DNA from: Candidatus Omnitrophota bacterium
Lineage (GTDB): Bacteria; Omnitrophota; Gorgyraeia; Tantalellales; Tantalellaceae
Reading direction: 5' to 3'
Assembly (NCBI GenBank): GCA_013204685.1
Contig: JABMSC010000139.1
Location: 1-12,251 of the forward strand
Length of the DNA: 12,251 bases
In this document: positions 6,444 to 12,251 of the stretch, piece by piece
Numbering within the stretch: position 1 is the stretch's first letter
Layout of the letters: every line of letters starts with the position of its first letter
Translations under genes and position numbers: made by a program
The notes under the pieces: model-generated
What the model saw: only the letters and a program-made list of their open reading frames with translations
The model's database searches: none
Told to the model about the DNA's origin: nothing

Positions 6444-7025
6444 CTATGCTTTCTCATCTTCGGCAAGTACCACTTCCACCGCTTCCAAGAGATCCTCGCA
6501 AATATAGTCGGGTTTATGTTCCCATTTTTCCGGGTCCATGGCAGTAGACTTTCCTGAAAGAACAAGAATGGTCTTAAGTCCCGCCTTTTTACCCGCTTCT
6601 ATATCTGTTGTATTGTCACCGATAAAAAATTTATTATCGAAACTTTGCATTCCCAGCTCTTCCTGGGCCAGATGAAAAAGGCCTTCTTTCGGTTTACGGC
6701 AATCACAGTTTTCATCTTTCCGGTGCGTGCAATAAAAAGTACCTGAAATATCCCCGCCCGCTTTCCTGATGTCTCCCATCATCTTCTGAGTCACATCGGC
6801 AAGTTCTTCTTTAGTGAAATATCCTTTTCCCACGCCTTGCTGATTCGAAACGATAATGACCTTATATCCCGCTTCTTTAAGCTTTTTCATCGCCTCTGGC
6901 ACATTCGGCAAGATATAAAAATCCTCCGGGCGTGTCACATAGCCATATTCCGTCCATCCGCCAGGATCTTTATTTATCACTCCATCGCGATCTATGAATA
7001 CATATTTGTCTTTATTGCTCATCAT
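6444..7025 (-). CDS. gmhB: D-glycero-D-manno-heptose-1,7-bisphosphate 7-phosphatase-like HAD phosphatase
   Basis: HAD-superfamily phosphatase of the GmhB/histidinol-phosphatase group. GmhB makes heptose-1-phosphate for ADP- or GDP-heptose, used in lipopolysaccharide cores and some glycans. The 193 residues match the family. The nucleophile motif is FIDRDGVIN (Asp12, Asp14), motif II is SNQQGVGKG (Ser60), the structural zinc site is CTH...CDC (C99, H101, C107, C109), and the acidic metal site is GDNTTDIEAG (Asp137, Asp141). There are two adjacent ATGs (7025 and 7022) with a weak ribosome site. The first lies 1 bp beyond the stop of the aminotransferase gene, so coupling is likely. The histidinol-phosphate phosphatase branch of the same family is the alternative. 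The sugar-gene context favours a heptose role, although no other heptose gene (gmhA, hldE) is in the window. Confidence 0.88.
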   Translation of the reverse strand: MMSNKDKYVFIDRDGVINKDPGGWTEYGYVTRPEDFYILPNVPEAMKKLKEAGYKVIIVSNQQGVGKGYFTKEELADVTQKMMGDIRKAGGDISGTFYCTHRKDENCDCRKPKEGLFHLAQEELGMQSFDNKFFIGDNTTDIEAGKKAGLKTILVLSGKSTAMDPEKWEHKPDYICEDLLEAVEVVLAEDEKA

Positions 7026-7026
7026 A

Positions 7027-8151
7027 TCACTTATTGTAAAAATCTTTCACCGTCCGGATTATATACTCTATCTGCTCTCCGGTAAGTTCAGAATAAACAG
7101 GTAAGGAAAGTACTTTTTCAGCCTTCTCTTCGGAAACGGGGAAACTTCCTATTGAGTATTCAAGACATTTATAGCAGGGCTGCAGGTGCAAAGGAACGGG
7201 ATAATACACGCGCGCCGCTATACCATTTTTGTCAAGATGCTCGAGGAGTTCGTCTCTATCCTGGACGGCGATAGTGTACTGATGATAGGTGTGCGTATTC
7301 TCTTCAGCCACCATCGGGGTAATTATGCCCATCTCAGCAAAAGCTTCGTTATATTTCTCAGCGATAGAACGTCTCGCATCAAGCCAGGCATCAAGCTTTT
7401 TTAGTTTGATGCGGAGTATCGCTGCCTGAAGGCTGTCAAGTCTTGAGTTATAGCCTATCTCTTCGTGTATATACATTTCTTTGCTTCCATGAACCCTGAG
7501 CATCTTTACTTCTTCGATCACCGAAGCATCCGGAGAGACGATCATGCCCCCGTCACCAAAACCTCCCAGATTCTTACTCGGAAAGAAACTGAGGCATCCG
7601 GCATCCCCGAAACTTGCAGCCTTTTTACCTTTGTAAGTTGCCCCTATTGCCTGGGCAGAATCTTCTATAACTTTCAGATCATATTTCTTAGCTATATCCA
7701 TTATGCGCGCCATATCGGCACATTGCCCGTAAAGATGCACCGGGATAATTGCTTTAACCGTCCTTCGGGTCCCGGGGTCCATATTCTGCAAGAGTTCCTC
7801 GACTTTATCAGGATCTATATTATATGTTCCGGGATCAATGTCCACGAAGAACGGCCTTGCACCGAGAATAGATACAGCTTCGGCTGTCGCAAAAAATGTA
7901 AAGGGCGTGGTAATAACAGCGTCACCCTTTCCGATACCCAGGGCCCTTAACGCAAGTATCAGCGCATCCGTTCCTGAAGCCACACCCGCAGCTGATGGTA
8001 CGTCGCAATAATCCGAAACTTCTTTCTCTAAAGATGCAACCTCCCCGGACAAAATAAAATACTGGCTTTCAACAACTTTAGATAAAACCTGATCGATCTC
8101 ACTCTTAATGGATCGGTACTGGGCTTTTAGATCCAATAATGGAATTTCCAT
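7027..8151 (-). CDS. DegT/DnrJ/EryC1/StrS sugar aminotransferase (WbpE-like)
   Basis: PLP-dependent enzyme that transfers an amino group, usually from glutamate, to a keto-sugar nucleotide. The 374 residues are full length. The N-terminus IPLLDLKAQY, the SGTDAL phosphate-binding turn (59-64), Asp164 in VIEDSAQA, the Schiff-base Lys193 in FFPSKNLGGFGDGG, and the C-terminal YYPVPLHLQP are all family hallmarks. The run AIIPVHLYGQCADM and the active-site segment resemble WbpE, which aminates the 3-keto form of UDP-GlcNAcA. Together with the UDP-GlcNAc-type dehydrogenase nearby this suggests a diamino-uronic or related amino-sugar product. The matching C3 dehydrogenase is absent here, so a different keto substrate (such as a 4-keto sugar) is possible. 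An AAGGAAATCA ribosome site precedes the ATG at 8151. Confidence 0.9.
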   Translation of the reverse strand: MEIPLLDLKAQYRSIKSEIDQVLSKVVESQYFILSGEVASLEKEVSDYCDVPSAAGVASGTDALILALRALGIGKGDAVITTPFTFFATAEAVSILGARPFFVDIDPGTYNIDPDKVEELLQNMDPGTRRTVKAIIPVHLYGQCADMARIMDIAKKYDLKVIEDSAQAIGATYKGKKAASFGDAGCLSFFPSKNLGGFGDGGMIVSPDASVIEEVKMLRVHGSKEMYIHEEIGYNSRLDSLQAAILRIKLKKLDAWLDARRSIAEKYNEAFAEMGIITPMVAEENTHTYHQYTIAVQDRDELLEHLDKNGIAARVYYPVPLHLQPCYKCLEYSIGSFPVSEEKAEKVLSLPVYSELTGEQIEYIIRTVKDFYNK

Positions 8152-8204
8152 TGATTTCCTTTCTGGGGTTAAAGTTTTATTTAGCTGGCGATCTGCACGG
8201 CTGC

Positions 8205-9134
8205 TTACTGCTTATTCCTGAACCACTTGATAGTTCTTGCCAAACCTTCATCCAAATTTACTTTCGGTTCCCATCCAAGTAGTTCTTTAGCTTTTGTTAT
8301 GTCGGGCCTCCGCACTTTGGGGTCATCCACCGGAAGTTCTTCAAAGACAATTTCACTTTCTTTTCCTGCGATCCCCATAACTGCCTTTGCAAATTCCATG
8401 ATACTTGTTTCCGCGGGGTTCCCCAGGTTAACGGGTTCATTTACATTCGACTCCAGGAGGAGCATTAATCCGTCTATTAAGTCCGACACATAGCAAAAAC
8501 TTCTCGTCTGGGATCCATCTCCATATACTGTGAGAGATTCACCACCAATGATCTGGTCTATAAAATTAGGGACCACCCTTCCGTCATGACTCCTCATCCG
8601 CTCACCATAGGTATTAAATATTCTGGCTATTTTAGTATCTATACCGTGAGAGCGGTTATAAGCAAGAACCAAAGCTTCGGCGAAACGCTTAGATTCATCA
8701 TAAACACCGCGCGGGCCAATGGGGTTAACATTGCCCCAGTAAGTCTCGGGCTGTGGATTAACAAGGGGGTCGCCATAAACTTCAGAAGTTGACGCAAGGA
8801 GATATTTGGCTCCTTTGGCCTTAGCAACACCCAATGTGTTATGAGTTCCCAAAGACCCCACTTTTAGCGTTTTAATTGGATAATTCAGATAATCCACAGG
8901 GCTTGCAAGAGATGCCAGATGTAAAACAGCGTCCACATCACCATCAACTTCTATATAGTTGGATACATCATGGTCGACGAACTCAAAAGAGGGATTCCCC
9001 TTGAGATGGTCGATATTTGACTCACATCCCGTTATGAGGTTATCCATGCAGATAATATCATGTCCCGCTTTAATTAACCGCTCTGAAAGATGAGAACCGA
9101 TAAAACCGGCACCACCGGTTAGTAGTACGCGCAT
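8205..9134 (-). CDS. uxs: UDP-glucuronate decarboxylase (UDP-xylose synthase type)
   Basis: Extended short-chain dehydrogenase that oxidises UDP-glucuronate at C4, decarboxylates it and normally reduces the 4-keto intermediate to UDP-xylose. The 309 residues are the usual length of soluble bacterial forms. The NAD+ site is GGAGFIG (7-13) with Asp31. The signature STSEVYGDP (115-122), followed by PQPETYWGNVNPIGPRGVYDESKR (from 127, shown here only in part: PETYWGNVNPIGPR), is diagnostic of this subgroup. Thr116, Glu118, Tyr145 and Lys149 are the expected catalytic set. ARIFNTYGERM and GDGSQTRSFCYV follow. The start is supported by AAAGGAG six bases upstream. Substrate supply is at hand: the UDP-glucose dehydrogenase encoded at the right edge makes UDP-glucuronate. 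It is distinct from the ArnA decarboxylase, which lacks the YWGNVNP segment. Confidence 0.92.
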   Translation of the reverse strand: MRVLLTGGAGFIGSHLSERLIKAGHDIICMDNLITGCESNIDHLKGNPSFEFVDHDVSNYIEVDGDVDAVLHLASLASPVDYLNYPIKTLKVGSLGTHNTLGVAKAKGAKYLLASTSEVYGDPLVNPQPETYWGNVNPIGPRGVYDESKRFAEALVLAYNRSHGIDTKIARIFNTYGERMRSHDGRVVPNFIDQIIGGESLTVYGDGSQTRSFCYVSDLIDGLMLLLESNVNEPVNLGNPAETSIMEFAKAVMGIAGKESEIVFEELPVDDPKVRRPDITKAKELLGWEPKVNLDEGLARTIKWFRNKQ

Positions 9135-9172
9135 TGCTCGCTCCTTTAAATTATCTAATATCTCGTGTCCTG

Positions 9173-10114
9173 TTAGCCCTTATAATTCTCAACAAACCAC
9201 TTTACCGTTCTTTCAAGACCCTCGTAAAAATCTACTTTTGGTTCGACGCCAAGAACGTTTTTCAGCTGACTGATATCGGCAAAAGTCCGTATTACATCCC
9301 CCGGACGTTTAGGACCGTGAACTGATTCCATTGTTTTGCCGAGTATTTTCTTGATGCCCTCCGCCACGTCAACAACCGAATAATCATCGCCACAGGCAAC
9401 ATTGAAAACCATGCCCGCTGCTCCGGGGACAACACATCCGGCAAGATTAGCATCCACGACATTAGCAACATAAGTAAAGTCCCTTGACTGCATACCGTCT
9501 CCATCGATAGTGCAAGGCTTATCCTTTGTCAGCATATCTATAAAAGCCGGTATGACCGCCGAATACTTAGACTCCGGGTTCTGCCTGGGGCCGAATACAT
9601 TGAAATATCTCAAAGACACGGTCTCAAGCCCCATGGTCCCGGAGAACATCCTGCAATAGTATTCCGCAGCCAGCTTACTGACACCATAAGGGGATATCGG
9701 GTCGGGAGCAAATGTCTCTTTTTGCGGGAACTGAGTGCAATCACCATAGCAGGAACTGCTTGATGCATAAACAAACCTCTTCACGCCCTCTTCTTTCGAG
9801 AGGAGCAACATATTCATCGTACCGTTCACATTGACATCATTTGTGGGCGCGGGGGCTTCAACGCTGCGGGCCACGCTTCTAAGCGCTGCCTGATGTATGA
9901 CATAATCGATACCTTTAAGGGCTTTTTTTACGTCTTCGGCGCTTCTTATGTCGCCCTTTTGGAATTCTATTTTATCCCCGAAAGGAGCAAGATGTTCTTC
10001 TTTACCCGTAGAAAGGTTATCCAGAACACGGATCTCTTTGCCCTGCTTAACCAGTTCTTCAACAATGTTTGAACCGATAAAACCGGCACCGCCTGTTACT
10101 AAGTATTTGCTCAT
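9173..10114 (-). CDS. NAD-dependent UDP-sugar 4-epimerase (WbpP/GalE-like)
   Basis: Extended short-chain dehydrogenase of the UDP-hexose 4-epimerase group. The 313 residues carry the GGAGFIG NAD+ loop (8-14), Asp32 after the second strand, the SSSSCYGD serine segment (118-125), Tyr143 and Lys147 in SPYGVSK, and RYFNVFGPRQNP (169-180) followed by SKYSAVIPAF. The last block resembles WbpP-type enzymes that interconvert UDP-GlcNAc/GalNAc or their uronic acids. The usual SSSSVYG reads SSSSCYG (Cys122), a mild change. The neighbour upstream is the UDP-GlcNAc-type 6-dehydrogenase, 20 bp away, so UDP-GlcNAcA to UDP-GalNAcA is a reasonable inferred reaction; UDP-Glc/Gal epimerisation is the alternative. 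An AAAGGGGAT ribosome site precedes the ATG. Its C-terminal GVEPKV...EGLERTVKWF matches the layout of the following decarboxylase, marking the two as paralogues. Confidence 0.88.
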   Translation of the reverse strand: MSKYLVTGGAGFIGSNIVEELVKQGKEIRVLDNLSTGKEEHLAPFGDKIEFQKGDIRSAEDVKKALKGIDYVIHQAALRSVARSVEAPAPTNDVNVNGTMNMLLLSKEEGVKRFVYASSSSCYGDCTQFPQKETFAPDPISPYGVSKLAAEYYCRMFSGTMGLETVSLRYFNVFGPRQNPESKYSAVIPAFIDMLTKDKPCTIDGDGMQSRDFTYVANVVDANLAGCVVPGAAGMVFNVACGDDYSVVDVAEGIKKILGKTMESVHGPKRPGDVIRTFADISQLKNVLGVEPKVDFYEGLERTVKWFVENYKG

Positions 10115-10134
10115 TTAAATCCCCTTTTATTCCC

Positions 10135-11448
10135 TTACAGTTTAATTATATTCTCACCCTTGATCTTATTCTTCCAGAACACATTCCTGGTATCCAGGAT
10201 CAGTTTTGAATTTCCGGCGATCTTTTTATAATCCAGGTAGCTGTGGTCAGTTACCACAATGACGAAATCCTGTTTTTTGAGCAATTCAACCGTTAATTTT
10301 CGGGATCTCATTTTTATATCATGGATCTTAAGATATGGTACGTGGTTATCGTGATATTGGACCTTTATGCCCCTCTTCATGAGATCTTTTATGATATCCA
10401 GTGCCGGCGATTCCCTCAGGTCGTTGACGTCTTTTTTGTAGGCCGCTCCAATGATCAGGACCTTTGCGCGCCGGACATCCTTTTTTCCCTTCTTCAGGAT
10501 ATTAACCGCCCTTTTAACCACATAATTCGGGATCTTACGGTTTGTTTTTGCGGCAATATCTATCATCTTTGTTTCAAAGCCGACTTTTCTGGCTTTCCAG
10601 GAAAGATACATCGGATCTGCCGGTATGCAATGCCCTCCTATGCCCGGACCCGGGTAGAACGGCATAAATCCGAAAGGTTTTGTATCGGCAGCGCGTATAA
10701 CCTCCCACACATCTATGCCCAGTTTATTGCAAAGTATGGCAAACTCGTTTATAAGCCCTATATTGACTATCCTGAAAGTGTTCTCCAAAAGCTTGGTTAC
10801 CTCGGCTGCCTCGGTCGAGGATACACCCACAACTTTATCAATAATACGTGAATACAAGAACTTACCCAGCTCGGTATCTTTTTCATCCATACCGCCGATT
10901 ATCTTGGGTATATTTGTAAGACTGTATTTCGGATTTCCGGGATCTATTCTCTCCGGAGAAAAGGCAAGATAAAAATCCTCACCGAGTCTCAAGCCGCTCT
11001 TCTCAAGCTCCGGTAATATTACCTCACGTGTAGTTCCCGGGTAGGTGGTGCTTTCAACAATGATCAGCTGCCCCGGACGCATCTGTTTTCTCATGGAACG
11101 GCTGGCGTCAATGATATAAGAGATGTCCGGTTCTTTTATCTTCCTTAACGGCGTGGGAACACATACAATGATCACATCCGACAGTTTTAAAACACCTGCA
11201 TTTGTTGTTGCTGAAAAATTCTTCTTTTTATTTATCTTTTTCACATCTTCGGTGGAAATGTCATCGATATAGGATATACCGTCTTTTAATTTTTTAATGC
11301 GCCTGGTATTGTTATCCAGCCCGAACACCTTGTAGCCCTTTTTGCAAAACTCCAAAGCTATCGGCAAACCCACATACCCCAGACCCACAACCGTGATCAC
11401 GGCGCTTTTGTCCCTTATCTTCTTTCTAAGCACGCTATATGTATTCAT
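10135..11448 (-). CDS. wbpA: Nucleotide-sugar 6-dehydrogenase, UDP-N-acetylglucosamine (WbpA) type
   Basis: Four-electron dehydrogenase that oxidises C6 of a UDP-hexosamine to the uronic acid with 2 NAD+. The 437 residues fit the WbpA/WecC branch. The N-terminal Rossmann motif is VVGLGYVGLP (Gly22, Gly24, Gly27). CVPTPL (96-101) and ESTTYPGTT (132-140) are cofactor-domain markers. LAFSPERIDPG (161-171) and the helix with Lys219 and Asn223 (TKLLENTFR) follow. The catalytic Cys274 lies in PGPGIGGHCIPADP. The GGHCIP form, in place of the GGSCFPKD form of UDP-glucose dehydrogenases, points to UDP-GlcNAc or UDP-ManNAc as substrate. A C-terminal UDP-binding domain (GAAYKKDVNDLRESPA) is present. The GGAGAGAAA ribosome site precedes the ATG, 30 bp after the UDP-glucose dehydrogenase stop. 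The gene symbol is a functional guess. Confidence 0.9.
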   Translation of the reverse strand: MNTYSVLRKKIRDKSAVITVVGLGYVGLPIALEFCKKGYKVFGLDNNTRRIKKLKDGISYIDDISTEDVKKINKKKNFSATTNAGVLKLSDVIIVCVPTPLRKIKEPDISYIIDASRSMRKQMRPGQLIIVESTTYPGTTREVILPELEKSGLRLGEDFYLAFSPERIDPGNPKYSLTNIPKIIGGMDEKDTELGKFLYSRIIDKVVGVSSTEAAEVTKLLENTFRIVNIGLINEFAILCNKLGIDVWEVIRAADTKPFGFMPFYPGPGIGGHCIPADPMYLSWKARKVGFETKMIDIAAKTNRKIPNYVVKRAVNILKKGKKDVRRAKVLIIGAAYKKDVNDLRESPALDIIKDLMKRGIKVQYHDNHVPYLKIHDIKMRSRKLTVELLKKQDFVIVVTDHSYLDYKKIAGNSKLILDTRNVFWKNKIKGENIIKL

Positions 11449-11478
11449 TTTCTCTCCATTTCGCCTTGCTGCCTGCGA

Positions 11479-12251
11479 CTACCCTCTCCCGATCCCCATA
11501 TACTTAAACCCCAGTTCTTTCATTTTTTCAGGGCTATAAATGTTCCTGCCGTCCAGCACTACAGGCTGCTTCACGCTGCCTTTGATCCTCTGCCAATCCA
11601 CCTCTTTGAATTCGTTCCATTCGGTCATGAGCATTATACAGTCACTGTCCAGGGCAGCATCGTATGCATCCCGGCAATATGTTACCGATTCTCCGAGCTC
11701 TACTCTAGCTTTATCCATAGCTACAGGATCAAATACTTTTATTTTAGCGCCTTCTGCAAGAAGACGTTTTATGATATCTATAGAAGGAGAAAAACGTATA
11801 TCATCCGTATTTGGCTTAAAAGCCAGTCCCCACACGGCTATCGTCTTATTTGGCAGGTTCCACAACATATCAGAAACTTTTTGCATCACGAGTTCCTTCT
11901 GCATCTCGTTGATCTTCTCCACCTCTTTTAATAGATCAAATTTATACCCCAGCTTCTCGGCAATATAAATAAAGGCCTTGAGATCCTTGGGAAAACAGAA
12001 CCCCCCAAACCCTATACCGGCTTTAAGGAAATGTTTGTTTATACGGTGATCAAAACCTATCCCCTCGGCAACTGCGTTGATATCAGCTCCTACTTTCTCG
12101 CATAGATTACTCACGGCATTGATAAAAGAGATCTTCGTTGCCAGGAAAGAGTTAGCCGCATGTTTGATTATCTCCGCTCCCTTTATATTTGTAACAACTA
12201 TTTTTGTGTCCAGCGGCGCGTATATTTCACGTAAGATCTTTTCTGCCCTTC
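11479..12251 (-). CDS. ugd: UDP-glucose 6-dehydrogenase (5' end off window)
   Basis: Oxidises UDP-glucose to UDP-glucuronate, the substrate of the decarboxylase encoded further along. Only the last 257 codons are inside the window; the reading frame is open to the right edge, so the N-terminal NAD+ domain is missing. The visible part begins RAEKILREIYAPLD and continues with the central-helix block IIKHAANSFLATKISFINAV. The catalytic cysteine (bases 11995-11997) lies in GIGFGGFCFPKDLKAF; many relatives have Ser where this has Phe just before the Cys. The C-terminal UDP-binding domain contains VWGLAFKPNTDDIRFSPS and ends LDGRNIYSPEKMKELGFKYMGIGRG-like (closing YMGIGRG). A GTG at 12114 is an internal Val, not a start. 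The FGGFCFPKD form separates it from the WbpA-type enzyme next door. Confidence 0.95.
   Translation of the reverse strand, partial: RAEKILREIYAPLDTKIVVTNIKGAEIIKHAANSFLATKISFINAVSNLCEKVGADINAVAEGIGFDHRINKHFLKAGIGFGGFCFPKDLKAFIYIAEKLGYKFDLLKEVEKINEMQKELVMQKVSDMLWNLPNKTIAVWGLAFKPNTDDIRFSPSIDIIKRLLAEGAKIKVFDPVAMDKARVELGESVTYCRDAYDAALDSDCIMLMTEWNEFKEVDWQRIKGSVKQPVVLDGRNIYSPEKMKELGFKYMGIGRG

Noticed and set aside
1185..9134. ArnA-like reading of fmt plus decarboxylase (formyltransferase and UDP-GlcA decarboxylase)
   Set aside because: The formyltransferase has the tRNA-binding C-terminal domain of true Fmt and sits far from the sugar genes. The decarboxylase has the UXS-specific YWGNVNPIGPR segment.
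10321..10851. Plus-strand open frame of 176 codons antisense to the WbpA-type dehydrogenase
   Set aside because: It overlaps fully with a conserved catalytic gene and has no domain, ribosome site or operon partner.
12112..12114. GTG at 12114 as the start of a short UDP-glucose dehydrogenase
   Set aside because: The frame is open upstream to the window edge and encodes the conserved central helix with HAANSFLATK, so the GTG is an internal Val and the gene is cut by the window.

Overview
The window reads as a compact stretch of a Gram-negative-type bacterial chromosome. Every gene I can support lies on the minus strand, so the order of expression runs from the right edge to the left edge. The heptose-type phosphatase (GmhB-like) and the stock of nucleotide-sugar enzymes suggest a cell with lipopolysaccharide or another surface polysaccharide. 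Two gene boundaries carry palindromic intergenic repeats of a kind I associate with uncultured lineages such as Candidatus Omnitrophota. That taxonomic guess is an inference from style and memory, not a demonstrated assignment.

Right part (12251 down to 5271): a tightly spaced, probably co-transcribed cluster for activated sugars and glycoconjugates. It holds a UDP-glucose 6-dehydrogenase (5' end off the window), a second UDP-sugar dehydrogenase of the UDP-GlcNAc (WbpA) type, a WbpP/GalE-like 4-epimerase, a UDP-glucuronate decarboxylase (UDP-xylose synthase type), a WbpE-like DegT aminotransferase, a GmhB-like HAD phosphatase and an MGDG-synthase/UgtP-like GT28 glycosyltransferase. Gaps between these genes are 1 to 53 bp. 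Two branches are visible. One is UDP-Glc to UDP-GlcA to UDP-Xyl (or its 4-keto intermediate). The other is UDP-GlcNAc to UDP-GlcNAcA, then 4-epimerisation and/or amination at C3. The C3 dehydrogenase (WbpB type) that a WbpE pathway needs is not in the window.

Middle (5270 to 5063): a 208-bp spacer of stacked short repeats, namely a 7-bp tandem repeat, a REP/MITE-like palindromic element, a GC-alternating palindrome and an 11-bp direct repeat that runs into the end of the glycosyltransferase gene.

Left part (5062 to 1): genome maintenance and housekeeping. A family 4 uracil-DNA glycosylase overlaps the primosomal helicase gene priA by 4 bp. A 258-bp spacer follows, made of three consecutive inverted repeats, the middle one sharing its ends with the repeat in the middle spacer. 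Next come fmt (methionyl-tRNA formyltransferase), a 216-bp spacer with a near-consensus sigma-70 promoter, and gap (glyceraldehyde-3-phosphate dehydrogenase), whose last residues lie beyond the left edge.

I did not find tRNA, rRNA, CRISPR, transposase or phage genes. The gene content is largely ordinary. The points most worth a second look are the repeat mosaics in the two large spacers, the DEEP version of the normally DEEH helicase motif II in PriA, and the exact product of the amino-sugar branch. I see no evidence for an undescribed system.
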